64,000 bases of DNA. Origin: Bacteroidota bacterium (lineage in GTDB: Bacteria > Bacteroidota > Bacteroidia > Flavobacteriales > Weeksellaceae). Positions 7,789 to 17,269 of this stretch are shown here, one piece after another. The DNA is taken from contig JAEWOS010000018.1 of assembly GCA_023460855.1 (NCBI GenBank), positions 270,808 through 334,807 on the forward strand. The letters run 5' to 3'. The position numbers were made by a program, and so were the translations under genes. Within the stretch, counting starts at the first letter, position 1; each line of letters begins with the position of its first letter. The notes beneath the pieces are model-generated. The model had not been told where the DNA came from. It searched no databases and was given only the letters and a program-made list of their open reading frames with translations.

Positions 7789-10236
7789 TTGTATTTTGCC
7801 GAAATCATTCTTCCGCTAAATCTGAAAGGAACTTTTACCTATGAAGTTCCCGAAGAACTGCAGTCTGCAATTCAGCCCGGAATGCGCGTGCTGGTCCCGT
7901 TCCACGGCAAGAAAATTTACACCGGAATTGTTCATCAATTGCACAGCAATGAACCGGAGGCTTACAAAGCGAGGGAAATTATCAATATTCTCGATGAATT
8001 TCCGATTTTGCCGGAACCACAGCTGAAATTCTGGGACTGGCTTTCTGATTATTATATGTGTAACCCGGGCGAGATTTATCGCTTCGCGTTTCCGTCGTCG
8101 CTGAAACTCGAAAGTGAAACTTACCTGAAACTGAAACCACATGCAGTAATTGATCTGGAAATTCTGGATGTGCATGAAATGTATCTGATTCAGGCTTTGG
8201 AAGTGCAGTCGCAAATCAGTCTTTCCGCGGTGGAAGCATTTATTCCGAAAAAAGAAATTATCCGGACAGTCAACGCGCTTATCGATCTGCAGTATATTGT
8301 TATCGATGAAAAAATTGCGGAAAAATACAAGGCCAGGGAAATTTCCTATGTAAAAATAAAAGATCCGGAAACTGTAAATTCGAACCTTCCACAAATTCTT
8401 TTACAACTGAAAAAGGCAGCGAAACAGCAGGAACTTTTTTTGCTACTTCTGGAAAAGCAGACTGAAAACCCGGATAAGCCAATCAGAAAATCGGAATTGC
8501 TTGAAGAAGGAAATTTCGCATCAGCACAAATGAAAGCGCTGATTGACAAAGGTCTTGCCGAAGAATATTTCGTTCAGAAAGACCGTGCGGAAGTTTACGA
8601 AGGCGAAACGGAAAACCTGGAAGCACTTTCAGAAGAGCAGCAGTCTGCGAAGGAACAGATTGATAAATCTTTTGAAGCGGGGAAAAATGTATTGCTGCAC
8701 GGCGTAACGTCATCCGGAAAAACCCATGTGTATCTTGAAAAAATTGAAGAAACGATTTCGCAGGGTAAAAACGTGCTTTTTCTGCTTCCGGAAATTTCAC
8801 TGACGAAACAAATTACGCAAAGGCTTGAGAAAAAATACGGAACGCAGTTGCGTTATTATCATCAGAAACTTTCCGATTTCGAAAGGGTGGAAATCTGGAA
8901 AAGAGTTCGCAATAATGAAGTTAAAATTCTGATCGGAACGCGGGCTTCGTTTTTCTTGCCTTTTCAGAATCTTGGGCTGATCGTTGTGGATGAAGAGCAT
9001 GATTCCGCTTACAAACCGCGCGAAATTTCACCTTATTTTAATGCAAAGGATGCCTCGCTGATTCTGGCAAAATTTTACGAAGCATCCGTCATTCTAGGTT
9101 CGGCAACGCCCTCTGTGGAAAGTTATTTTCTCGCTCAAACCGGAAAATTAGAATATGTATCGCTGAACCAGCGTTTTCGAAATGTTGCAATGCCGGAGTT
9201 TCATCTGATCAATTTCAGGGAAGCGATTGAATCCAAGCAGGTTGCCGGAAATTTCACGCAGATTTTGCTTGATGAAATGCGCACTCAGCTTCAGGCCCGT
9301 AATCAGATCATGATTCTGCACAACCGACGCGGTTTTGCGAGTGTCGTGGAATGTGAAAGTTGCGGATATGCTGCCTACTGCTCGAACTGCGATGTGGTGA
9401 TGACTTATCACAAGTATTCGAATGAGCTTAAATGCCATTATTGCGGTCATAAAGCTGCTAAACCTTCTGTTTGTCCGAAATGCTTTTCCCAGAATCTGAA
9501 TACACGCGGAATTGGGGTAGAGCAGATTTATGAAGAACTCACCAAAACCTTTCCTGATGCGGAAGTGGACAGAATGGATGTGGACAGCATGCGCAGGAAA
9601 TTTGCATACGAAAAACTATACGAAAAAATAGAAAACCGGGAAACCGATATTATTGTGGGAACACAGATGATTTCCAAAGGACTGGATTTTGATCACATCG
9701 AACTGGTTGGAATTCCGAGGGCAGATCAAATGATGTACGTTCAGGATTTTCGCGCTGAAGAACGGGCGTTTCAATTAATCACGCAGGTTTCGGGACGCGC
9801 AGGAAGAGTCTCCGGAAAAGGTAAGGTTCTGATTCAGACATTTAATCCTTTTAACCAGGTTTTTCAGCTGATCAAAGAATCGGATCATGCCGCGATCTAC
9901 AAATATTTCCTTGAAGAAAGGCAGAAATTCAATTATCCGCCTTATTCCCGAACCATCCTGATCGAACTGCGTCACCGCAAAGAAGACAAAGTGAACCGGG
10001 CGTCTTTATATCTTACTTCTTTGTTGCAGAAATACCTTCCGGAAAACTATATTCTCGGTCCGGAAAAAGCTCCGCTCGGAAGAATAAATTTGCTTTATCA
10101 GTATCAGGTTTTACTGAAACTTCCGCGTGGGAAAAACTATATTCAACTTAAAAATCTTGTAACGCAGGCTTTGGATGAATTTGAAGAAATCACTGCTTAC
10201 CGGAGCATAAAAAAGCTGATTTTAGTCGATTTTTAA
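7789..10236 (+). CDS. priA: Primosomal protein N', replication restart helicase
   Basis: PriA (815 residues) recognises stalled forks, unwinds the lagging-strand arm and helps reload the replicative helicase. Visible in order: an N-terminal DNA-binding domain starting YFAEIILPLNLKGTFTYEVP, Walker A GVTSSGKT (about residue 305), the Walker B box VVDEEHD (about 399), the zinc region with repeated CxxC pairs (CESCGY, CSNC, CHYCG, CPKC; about 520-570) and the second RecA lobe with QVSGRAGR. The start codon is TTG at 7789, 24 bases after the proline dehydrogenase stop; no ATG fits the family N-terminus better. Confidence 0.95.
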   Translation: MYFAEIILPLNLKGTFTYEVPEELQSAIQPGMRVLVPFHGKKIYTGIVHQLHSNEPEAYKAREIINILDEFPILPEPQLKFWDWLSDYYMCNPGEIYRFAFPSSLKLESETYLKLKPHAVIDLEILDVHEMYLIQALEVQSQISLSAVEAFIPKKEIIRTVNALIDLQYIVIDEKIAEKYKAREISYVKIKDPETVNSNLPQILLQLKKAAKQQELFLLLLEKQTENPDKPIRKSELLEEGNFASAQMKALIDKGLAEEYFVQKDRAEVYEGETENLEALSEEQQSAKEQIDKSFEAGKNVLLHGVTSSGKTHVYLEKIEETISQGKNVLFLLPEISLTKQITQRLEKKYGTQLRYYHQKLSDFERVEIWKRVRNNEVKILIGTRASFFLPFQNLGLIVVDEEHDSAYKPREISPYFNAKDASLILAKFYEASVILGSATPSVESYFLAQTGKLEYVSLNQRFRNVAMPEFHLINFREAIESKQVAGNFTQILLDEMRTQLQARNQIMILHNRRGFASVVECESCGYAAYCSNCDVVMTYHKYSNELKCHYCGHKAAKPSVCPKCFSQNLNTRGIGVEQIYEELTKTFPDAEVDRMDVDSMRRKFAYEKLYEKIENRETDIIVGTQMISKGLDFDHIELVGIPRADQMMYVQDFRAEERAFQLITQVSGRAGRVSGKGKVLIQTFNPFNQVFQLIKESDHAAIYKYFLEERQKFNYPPYSRTILIELRHRKEDKVNRASLYLTSLLQKYLPENYILGPEKAPLGRINLLYQYQVLLKLPRGKNYIQLKNLVTQALDEFEEITAYRSIKKLILVDF

Positions 10237-10275
10237 CAAATTTTAACGGTTTTTTGAGGAATTTACAATGATTAA

Positions 10276-10308
10276 TTTGCTGATTTTCAGCAATAATTTC
10301 TATTTTTG
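10276..10308 (+). promoter_or_regulatory. Promoter of the PBP4-type peptidase gene
   Basis: TTTG at 10276-10279 and TATTTTTG at 10301-10308 are 21 bases apart, close to the Bacteroidetes TTTG/TAnnTTTG pattern. The predicted 5' leader is about 80 bases. Confidence 0.65.
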
Positions 10309-10393
10309 AATCATCATGTGCTGCTATGGAGCGCTGTTTGCAATAAATAACGCGCACAACATAGTAATATAATGAAGATAAAAAATTGAATAA

Positions 10394-11866
10394 ATGATAA
10401 AATATAAAAAAATTTTAACGGGAGTTACAGTAGCACTTTCTGCATTCGCTTTTGGGCAGTCGGGAAGTTCTTCGGCAAGACAATATCCTTCGATGTACGA
10501 AAACCAGACATCGATTAATTTGCCTGGAACTGTAACACCTGCAGCAGACAAAATTGTACTTTCCGCGAAAGAACTGGTGGACATCAACCTGAATACGATG
10601 ATGACCGATTCCGTTCTGAAAAATGCGAAATGGGGTTTTGTGCTGTATGACCCAAAAACCAAGAAAGTAATTTCTTCGTATAATGAATCCACGCCGCTGA
10701 TTCCGGCATCAACTACCAAACTTTTAACTACCGAATCTGCGCTGAATTTTGTAGGTGAAAAATTCCGCTGGGTTACGCAGCTTGAATATGCCGGTGAAAT
10801 TGACGAGGAAGGAGTACTGGACGGAAATCTTTACATTGTAGGCAGCGGCGATCCAACACTCGGTACCGGAAAAGCCGGAGCGAGCACTTACAGCAGCATC
10901 GTAAAAGATTTCGGCTATGCACTGGCAGAAAATGGCATCAAGAAAGTAACCGGAAACATTTATGTGCAGACCGCGGTATTCAAGGAAAATAAACTGGCTA
11001 AACTTCCGGCAAACATTGTATGGATGGAGCAGAAGCAGTATTATCTTCCGGTTGGAACTACAATGAACATCAACCCGGCCAACGAAAGGCTGATTGCTAA
11101 GAAAAATAATCCTTTCCAGGATTCCAAGAACTTCTATTACGTATCGCCATACATCAATCAGATTGTTTATGCTGATAAGTTTGAAGGCGGATCGTTTACT
11201 ACGAAAATTGCAGATGCACCTTATTCACTGGCAAATGCACTGCGTGCTTCCCTGATTAAAAGCGGAATTCCGGTAGTAGGAAAAGTGGAAGGAAAAATCG
11301 TAGACCTTACTCCTGAAAAAAGAAAAGTAGTAACGGCTTACAGAAGTCCGATGCTTGCCGATATTGTAATAGATACGAACCAGAGAAGTGATAATGCCCT
11401 TTCTGAAGCGATGCTGAGAATGCTTGGTTTCCAGAGAAACGGCGACCAGACTCTGGATTCCGGTAGAAGAGCGGTTCTGGATCATCTGAATGAAATCGGT
11501 TTTGATGTTCAGGGACTTTCTTATCTTGACGGCAGCGGACTTTCGAGAGGAAATACGGTTACTCCGATTGCACAGGTGAAATTCCTGACCGATCTGATGA
11601 ACGAAAAATATTACAAAACATTTTTCGAATCACTTCCGATTGCCGGACAGACAGGAACATTGAAAAAATCTTTTGCAGGAATCGGTAACGGCCAAATCTT
11701 CGCAAAAACAGGAACCCTGAATAAAGTGAAAACACTTGCAGGTTTTGTGAAGACCAACACAGGAAGAACGCTTGCTTTTTCACTGATGGTTAATAATTAT
11801 TCCGGTTCAGTTGACCAGGTTAAGAACCGTATGGAGAAAATTCTTGCTCCGACACTGAATCTTTAA
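10394..11866 (+). CDS. dacB: D-Ala-D-Ala carboxypeptidase/endopeptidase, PBP4 (S13)
   Basis: A 490-residue periplasmic penicillin-binding protein that trims D-Ala or cuts peptide cross-links in peptidoglycan. It has a signal peptide (about residues 1-21, ending FAFGQ). The three active-site motifs of family S13 are present: SxxK as STTK (Ser106, Lys109), SxN as SDN in QRSDNALSEA, and KTG in FAKTGTLNK. The insertion between the first two motifs is the usual S13 domain. It stands alone between its own promoter and a strong terminator (11888-11923). Length is normal. Confidence 0.92.
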   Translation: MIKYKKILTGVTVALSAFAFGQSGSSSARQYPSMYENQTSINLPGTVTPAADKIVLSAKELVDINLNTMMTDSVLKNAKWGFVLYDPKTKKVISSYNESTPLIPASTTKLLTTESALNFVGEKFRWVTQLEYAGEIDEEGVLDGNLYIVGSGDPTLGTGKAGASTYSSIVKDFGYALAENGIKKVTGNIYVQTAVFKENKLAKLPANIVWMEQKQYYLPVGTTMNINPANERLIAKKNNPFQDSKNFYYVSPYINQIVYADKFEGGSFTTKIADAPYSLANALRASLIKSGIPVVGKVEGKIVDLTPEKRKVVTAYRSPMLADIVIDTNQRSDNALSEAMLRMLGFQRNGDQTLDSGRRAVLDHLNEIGFDVQGLSYLDGSGLSRGNTVTPIAQVKFLTDLMNEKYYKTFFESLPIAGQTGTLKKSFAGIGNGQIFAKTGTLNKVKTLAGFVKTNTGRTLAFSLMVNNYSGSVDQVKNRMEKILAPTLNL

Positions 11867-11887
11867 ATTTTACACAATAAAACCAAT

Positions 11888-11923
11888 AAAACCTTTCATC
11901 TTTTTCGGTGAAAGGTTTTTTTA
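11888..11923 (+). terminator. Rho-independent terminator after dacB
   Basis: ACCTTTCA and TGAAAGGT form an 8-base-pair stem (11891-11898 with 11909-11916) extended by A/T pairs and followed by T. Confidence 0.85.
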
Positions 11924-11936
11924 TCCTCAACGTTTG

Positions 11937-11944
11937 TATATTTG
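11937..11944 (+). promoter_or_regulatory. -7 element abutting the M1 peptidase start
   Basis: TATATTTG ends four bases before the ATG at 11949. If it is the promoter, the transcript is leaderless or nearly so. Confidence 0.5.
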
Positions 11945-11948
11945 ACAT

Positions 11949-13871
11949 ATGAAAAAAATCTCCTTCCTTATATTGCTGCTGTTTATAAGTGCGCTTTCAG
12001 CCCAGGATGTTATAGAAAGGCATTCAGGAGTTTTGCAAAAGGAGCAGCAGGCCTATTACAAAATGGCTGCAGGCAACATCAATCCCAATACCCTGAATTA
12101 CGATTTGCGTTATCAGAGAATGGATCTCGAACTCAACCCTGCACAAAGTATGGTTTCGGGATCGGTAACATCGCATTTTATTCCGAATCAGAGTATGAAT
12201 GCAATTTATTTTGATCTGAGCCATGCCGTTCCTGTTTCGCAGGTATTGTATCATGGCGTAAGCATTCCGTTTCAGCAGCTGCCGACAAAAGAACTGAGAA
12301 TAGATTTCGTTGCGGCGCGTCCGGCAAATGTGCTGGATTCACTTACGATTCATTATGCCGGAGCGCCGGATTTGACGTACAACGCTTTAAAAACCAGTAT
12401 GCAGAATGGTGTACCGATTATGGCATCACTGAATGAACCATACGGTGCACAGGATTGGTTTCCTACAAAACAGAGTCTTAACGACAAGATTGAGAAATTC
12501 GATTTTAAAATCACCACACCCGACACCTTCAGTGTTGCGGCAAACGGACTTCTGATGTCTGAAACAGCGCTTCCGAATAACAGAAAACTAACTTTCTGGC
12601 GCACCAATTATCCGATGACAGCCTATCTTGCAGCGGTCTCGATTACCAATTTTACCAAGCTGAATGATGTGATTGGAAATCCACCGATTCCGTTTGTGAA
12701 TTATGTTTACCCGACGACTGCAGCAGATCCAGCAAAAATGGCCAATATCGAATGGACGAAGCAGGCGATGATCACCTTTGAAAATTATTTTGGAGCGTAT
12801 CCGTTCCGTAATGAAAAATACGGCCACATGGAATTTGATTATGGCGGAACCTGCATGGAGCATCAGACGATGAGTTCGATGAGCAGTTGGGGGAGAGGCG
12901 TAATTGCACATGAGCTCGCTCACCAGTGGTTCGGTGATAAAGTAACCTGTAAAACCTGGAATGATATCTGGATCAATGAAGGATTTGCGGTTTTTGGCGA
13001 ACATGTGGCTTATGAGAAAATTCTTCTTTCACCCTCAGCTTTTCTGCAGTATCTGCAGGGACAAAAAGATTATATAACGAGTGTTGACAACGGAAGCACT
13101 TATGTTCCTGATGCATCTTTAATGAATGTCGGACGGATTTTTCACGGCAGACTTACTTATGCGAAAGGCGGATACCTGTTACGAATGATTAAATGGATGG
13201 TTTCAGATCCGGTATTTTATAATGCGCTTCAGCAGTACCATGTGCGGCCAAATCTCGCCTATAATTATGCTTCAGTGGACGATTTTAAGGCATCTTTCCT
13301 GCAGTCGACCGGACGTGATCTTACAGAGTTTTTTAACGACTGGTACTACAATCAGGGGCATCCCACTTACAACATCACCTGGAACCAGCTTCCGAACCAA
13401 AGCATTGCTTTCAGAGTAAACCAAACGCAGAGCCATGCTTCAGTTTCTTATTTTGATATGCAGCTGCCAATCAGAGTAAACGGTACACACGGTGAAGTTG
13501 CTTATTTCGCACCAAATAATACGGTAAACAACGAATATTTTGTTTTTCCGCTGAACTTTACAGTTGCATCCGTGGATTTCAATTACGAATTCCAGATTCT
13601 GGAAAAAAATTCCACGGTAACACGCGATCTCACAATGAATGTTGCCGAAACCGGATTGCAGGAATTTGTAATTTATCCTGTGCCTGCAGGCGATGAACTC
13701 AACATTAAAGGAATCGACAGAACAGTTCCATACAAAATTTTCAGCGCTGACGGCCGTCTCGTGAAAAACGGAAAATACAATCCGGAAACAGCCATCAATG
13801 TATCAGAACTGGTAAAAGGAGCATACATAATCAATATCGACGGCAGAAGTGTGAAATTCACCAAGAAATAA
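11949..13871 (+). CDS. M1-family metallo-aminopeptidase with T9SS sorting domain
   Basis: A 640-residue secreted zinc peptidase. The signal peptide covers residues 1-19 (ending ALSAQ). The zinc motif is HELAHQ (His321, Glu322, His325) with the third ligand Glu344 in NEG, the standard HExxH-18-E spacing of family M1. The substrate-recognition GxMEN motif is altered to GTCMEHQ. The last 75 residues form a type A T9SS C-terminal sorting domain (YPVPAGDELNIKG to VKFTKK), so the enzyme should cross the outer membrane by type IX secretion and be anchored or released. Likely role: nutritional cleavage of extracellular peptides. Confidence 0.93.
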   Translation: MKKISFLILLLFISALSAQDVIERHSGVLQKEQQAYYKMAAGNINPNTLNYDLRYQRMDLELNPAQSMVSGSVTSHFIPNQSMNAIYFDLSHAVPVSQVLYHGVSIPFQQLPTKELRIDFVAARPANVLDSLTIHYAGAPDLTYNALKTSMQNGVPIMASLNEPYGAQDWFPTKQSLNDKIEKFDFKITTPDTFSVAANGLLMSETALPNNRKLTFWRTNYPMTAYLAAVSITNFTKLNDVIGNPPIPFVNYVYPTTAADPAKMANIEWTKQAMITFENYFGAYPFRNEKYGHMEFDYGGTCMEHQTMSSMSSWGRGVIAHELAHQWFGDKVTCKTWNDIWINEGFAVFGEHVAYEKILLSPSAFLQYLQGQKDYITSVDNGSTYVPDASLMNVGRIFHGRLTYAKGGYLLRMIKWMVSDPVFYNALQQYHVRPNLAYNYASVDDFKASFLQSTGRDLTEFFNDWYYNQGHPTYNITWNQLPNQSIAFRVNQTQSHASVSYFDMQLPIRVNGTHGEVAYFAPNNTVNNEYFVFPLNFTVASVDFNYEFQILEKNSTVTRDLTMNVAETGLQEFVIYPVPAGDELNIKGIDRTVPYKIFSADGRLVKNGKYNPETAINVSELVKGAYIINIDGRSVKFTKK

Positions 13872-13891
13872 TCAAAATAAAATACCGACAG

Positions 13892-13918
13892 TAGCCTTCA
13901 GCATTGAAGGCTATTTTT
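13892..13918 (+). terminator. Rho-independent terminator after the M1 peptidase
   Basis: TAGCCTTCA (13892-13900) pairs with TGAAGGCTA (13905-13913) and five T follow. Confidence 0.85.
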
Positions 13919-13952
13919 CATTAAATTCGCAAAAATCTTAAAAGAGTAAATT

Positions 13953-15149
13953 ATGATTTCTGAGCAATATCTGCAAAATCTGAGAAGTGAACTTCAAAAT
14001 ATCGAAAACGACGGGCTGTACAAAAGAGAGCGAATCATTACTTCGCAGCAATCCGCTGAGATAGAAGCAAACGGCAGGAAACTGTTAAATTTCTGTGCAA
14101 ATAACTATCTGGGACTTTCCAACAATCCGAAAGTAATGAAAGCTTCACAGGATATGATTGAAAGCCACGGTTACGGAATGTCTTCAGTTCGTTTTATTTG
14201 CGGAACTCAGGATATTCACAAGCAACTGGAGGAAAAAATATCCCAGTTTCTCGGTATGGAAGACACAATTCTGTATGCAGCATGCTTTGATGCAAACGGT
14301 GGTGTTTTCGAACCTCTTTTTACCGATGAAGATGCTATTATTTCTGATGAACTGAACCACGCTTCAATTATCGACGGAGTCCGTCTTTGTAAAGCTGCAC
14401 GTTACCGTTATAAAAACAACGATATGGCTGATTTGGAAGAGCAACTGAAAGCTGCTTCCGAAAAAAACCACCGTTTCAAAATTATTGTAACAGACGGCGT
14501 TTTCTCCATGGACGGAATTGTGGCAGATTTGAAAGGTCTTTGTGATCTTGCCGACAAATACGATGCTTTGGTAATGGTGGACGATTCTCATGCGACAGGA
14601 TTTATCGGAAAAACCGGACGCGGAACGCATGAAGCGAATGAAGTTATGGGAAGAGTGGATATCATCACTTCCACTTTAGGAAAAGCTTTGGGCGGTGCTT
14701 TGGGCGGATTTACTTCCGGAAAAAAAGAAATTATCGAAATGTTGAGACAGCGTTCAAGACCGTATCTTTTCTCAAATTCACTTGCTCCGGGAATTGTGGG
14801 TGCCGCAATGAAAGTTCTCGACATGATTTCTGATGATACTACACTTCGCGACCGTGTAATGGAAAACGCCGAATATTTCCGTACAGAAATGAAAGCCAAA
14901 GGTTTTGATATTCCCGACGGCGATGCAGCGATTGTTCCGGTGATGCTTTATGACGCACCGCTTTCGCAGAAAATGGCAGAAAAACTGATGGATGAAGGAA
15001 TTTACGTTATCGGTTTCTTTTATCCGGTGGTTCCGAAAGGTAAGGCGAGAATCCGTGTTCAGCTTTCTGCAGCTCATACGAGAGAACAGCTGGATAAAGC
15101 CATCAATGCATTCGAAAAAGTAGGAAAAGAGTTAGGCGTTATAAAATAA
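13953..15149 (+). CDS. kbl: Glycine C-acetyltransferase (2-amino-3-ketobutyrate CoA ligase)
   Basis: A PLP enzyme of the alpha-oxoamine synthase family, 398 residues, the same size as E. coli Kbl. It cleaves 2-amino-3-oxobutyrate with CoA to glycine and acetyl-CoA, the second step of threonine degradation. Visible features: the PLP-binding Lys244 in STLGKALGGALGG, the aspartate region VMVDDSHATGF, and the N-terminal FCANNYLGLS typical of the family. Threonine dehydrogenase is not adjacent. A porin gene starts four bases after its stop and probably shares its transcript. Serine palmitoyltransferase-like function is possible for the family but the match to Kbl is close. Confidence 0.93.
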   Translation: MISEQYLQNLRSELQNIENDGLYKRERIITSQQSAEIEANGRKLLNFCANNYLGLSNNPKVMKASQDMIESHGYGMSSVRFICGTQDIHKQLEEKISQFLGMEDTILYAACFDANGGVFEPLFTDEDAIISDELNHASIIDGVRLCKAARYRYKNNDMADLEEQLKAASEKNHRFKIIVTDGVFSMDGIVADLKGLCDLADKYDALVMVDDSHATGFIGKTGRGTHEANEVMGRVDIITSTLGKALGGALGGFTSGKKEIIEMLRQRSRPYLFSNSLAPGIVGAAMKVLDMISDDTTLRDRVMENAEYFRTEMKAKGFDIPDGDAAIVPVMLYDAPLSQKMAEKLMDEGIYVIGFFYPVVPKGKARIRVQLSAAHTREQLDKAINAFEKVGKELGVIK

Positions 15150-15153
15150 AGCA

Positions 15154-16389
15154 ATGATCTTTAAGAGAATATTAGGACTGTTTTTTATTTTTCTGGCCGT
15201 TTCGGTTTTAAGTCAGAAAAAAGATACGATAATTATTGATCAGGACGATGAAATTAAGATTGATGCGCTTCCGTACTACAATTTCGGTAAAGGCGTTGGA
15301 ATGACGTCGCCCGACAGTTTGTTTCAGATGAACATCCGTTTCAGAATGCAAAACCGTCTGGAAATCTTCAATGATGACGGTGAAACTTCCTATGAAGCGA
15401 TGATTCGCAGACTCAGACTCCGTTTTGACGGTTATGTTGGAGATCCGCGTTTTCTTTATGCCATTCAGCTTTCATTTTCACCGAAAGACGTCGGTCCGCT
15501 TGAAGACGACGGCGATCTGAACATCATCCGTGATGCGATGATTTTCTACCAGCCGAACAAAAATTTCAGTTTCGGATTCGGACAGACAAAATTACCCGGA
15601 AACCGGCAGAGAGTGAACTCTTCGGGAGCTTTGCAGCTTACAGACCGCTCCATCAACAACGCTAATTTCAATATTGATCGTGACTTCGGGATCCATGCTT
15701 ATTATCTGAATAACCTGAGCAGAGATGATTTCGGTTTCAACATCAAAACCGCTGTTTCCACAGGTGAAGGAAGAAACTGGACGAGAACGAAAGACGACGG
15801 TTTGGCTTACACAGGTCGTGTAGAACTTTTTCCACTTGGTGCTTTTAAAAAAGGCGGTGAATATTTTGAAGGTGATCTGATGCGTGAAGAAACTCCGAAA
15901 CTTTATTTGGGCGGAACGTATCATTATAATCATAAAGCCAGAAGAACTGCCGGACAAACCGGAGCAACTCTTTTTGAGCAGCGTTCCATGAGTTCAGTTT
16001 TGCTGGATGCGATGATGAAATACAACGGTTTCTCATTCATGACAGCTTATATGAATCGTAATACGCCAGGAGAAACACCGATAACCTACAATCCGCTGGA
16101 TATTACCGAATTGCGCCATGTGAACAGTGGAAATGGTTTTGATGCTCAGCTGAGTTACACTTTGCCAAGCAACTGGGAATTTATCGGGAGATATTCTAAA
16201 CTGAATCCACACAGGGATATTTTTCAGTTTACACCGAAACAGCAACAGTATTCATTCGGTATCACAAAGTATATCTGGGAACACGCGTTTAAGGCACAAA
16301 TGGAAGTCAGCAAAAATGATTACCAGTTTTTCAACGGTACGAAAGACGACAACTGGTACCTGCGTTTCCAAATTGAAATGGGAATCTAA
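15154..16389 (+). CDS. Phosphate-selective-type porin (OprO/OprP-like)
   Basis: A 411-residue outer-membrane protein with a signal peptide (about residues 1-20, ending VLSQ). The body reads as a 16-strand barrel: RFRMQNRLEIFNDD, then RRLRLRFDGYVGDPRFLYAIQLSF, which is typical of the OprO/P porin family in Bacteroidetes. It ends in an aromatic strand (LRFQIEMGI). Specificity for phosphate should not be assumed; many members have unknown solutes. It starts four bases after kbl, so the two are probably co-transcribed, although a shared physiology is not obvious. Confidence 0.82.
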   Translation: MIFKRILGLFFIFLAVSVLSQKKDTIIIDQDDEIKIDALPYYNFGKGVGMTSPDSLFQMNIRFRMQNRLEIFNDDGETSYEAMIRRLRLRFDGYVGDPRFLYAIQLSFSPKDVGPLEDDGDLNIIRDAMIFYQPNKNFSFGFGQTKLPGNRQRVNSSGALQLTDRSINNANFNIDRDFGIHAYYLNNLSRDDFGFNIKTAVSTGEGRNWTRTKDDGLAYTGRVELFPLGAFKKGGEYFEGDLMREETPKLYLGGTYHYNHKARRTAGQTGATLFEQRSMSSVLLDAMMKYNGFSFMTAYMNRNTPGETPITYNPLDITELRHVNSGNGFDAQLSYTLPSNWEFIGRYSKLNPHRDIFQFTPKQQQYSFGITKYIWEHAFKAQMEVSKNDYQFFNGTKDDNWYLRFQIEMGI

Positions 16390-16523
16390 TTTTATTGCAT
16401 AATAATCAGGTTAATAATCAAAACAGTTCTAACATAAAGTATCAAGAAAACTGCTGGATCCAGAATCTGAAAAGAAATATATCTATTGAAATGCTGGCAG
16501 AGCCTGAGTTTTATTAAATAAAA

Positions 16524-16553
16524 AATTCCCGAAAATACTTCGGGATTTTTTTG
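16524..16553 (+). terminator. Rho-independent terminator
   Basis: TCCCGAA and TTCGGGA (16527-16533 with 16539-16545) are followed by seven T. The 130 bases between the porin stop and this hairpin hold no ORF or motif I recognise. Confidence 0.75.
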
Positions 16554-16587
16554 TACCTATGATCACCGTAAAAACATTATTTAAACA

Positions 16588-17226
16588 ATGGGAAAAAAAC
16601 TTGTCATGCTGCTACTTTTCTGCAGCTCTGTTCTTGGTTTTGCGCAGCATGGTGATCCGAATTCCATGGCGACTTTCGGACTAATTACCTCTTTTGTCAA
16701 CCAGCGCTGGAACGTCGGTTACATGCACAAACTGAACGACCGAATCTGGATTGGAACAGATCTCGGCTTTGGAGCAAAGGGAATGGTTGTACCACCTGCT
16801 CAGGATGTACTCAGTTATAAATCGTTTGAAGTAAGACCTGCCGTTTATTACAGTCTTGCCCCGGAATCCAGGCTGAAGCATTTTGTAGGAGCCGAATTTT
16901 TCCATGTTTCGACAGAAAGAAGGGAAGATTATTTTCATTTTTGGGATGATCATCTATATTACTGGGCAGATGTCGCTACAATGAACAGAAAGAAAACCGG
17001 TGCGAACATCACATACAGTATCCTGTTACACGGTGAAAAATCCCGTATAGCATTTATGCCAAGAATTGGTCTGGGAGTCCGTAATCTTCAAATTAACTAT
17101 AGCGATCCCGTAAATGTATCGGAAGCGGTACCGCCGACCGACGGATTTCCACCATTCAGTAATTCACCCCGTGAAGGAACCAGTTTTAATTTTGATGTTG
17201 ACATCAAGCTGGTTTATAAATTTTAA
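16588..17226 (+). CDS. Secreted beta-rich outer-membrane protein, unknown function
   Basis: The 212-residue product has a signal peptide (about residues 1-21, ending LGFAQ). The mature part alternates as a small barrel (for example NQRWNVGYMHKLNDRIWIG and FEVRPAVYYSLAP) and ends FDVDIKLVYKF, an aromatic-terminated strand usual for outer-membrane barrels. I recognise no specific family. It lies between two hairpins, 16524-16553 and 17233-17266, and looks monocistronic. Confidence 0.68.
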   Translation: MGKKLVMLLLFCSSVLGFAQHGDPNSMATFGLITSFVNQRWNVGYMHKLNDRIWIGTDLGFGAKGMVVPPAQDVLSYKSFEVRPAVYYSLAPESRLKHFVGAEFFHVSTERREDYFHFWDDHLYYWADVATMNRKKTGANITYSILLHGEKSRIAFMPRIGLGVRNLQINYSDPVNVSEAVPPTDGFPPFSNSPREGTSFNFDVDIKLVYKF

Positions 17227-17232
17227 AATTTC

Positions 17233-17266
17233 AGCTGCAAATCCATATCTTTGCAGCTAAATTTTT
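17233..17266 (+). promoter_or_regulatory. Hairpin terminator containing the hemJ promoter
   Basis: AGCTGCAAA (17233-17241) and TTTGCAGCT (17250-17258) form a perfect 9-base-pair stem followed by AAA and six T, so it can end the upstream gene. The -7 box TATCTTTG (17246-17253) for hemJ lies in the loop and right arm of the same hairpin. The hemJ ATG is 16 bases further on. Confidence 0.65.
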
Positions 17267-17269
17267 TGG

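Noticed and set aside
10317..10373. An 18-codon ORF between the dacB promoter and gene, considered as a leader peptide
   Set aside because: No terminator or alternative hairpin follows; it looks like chance.
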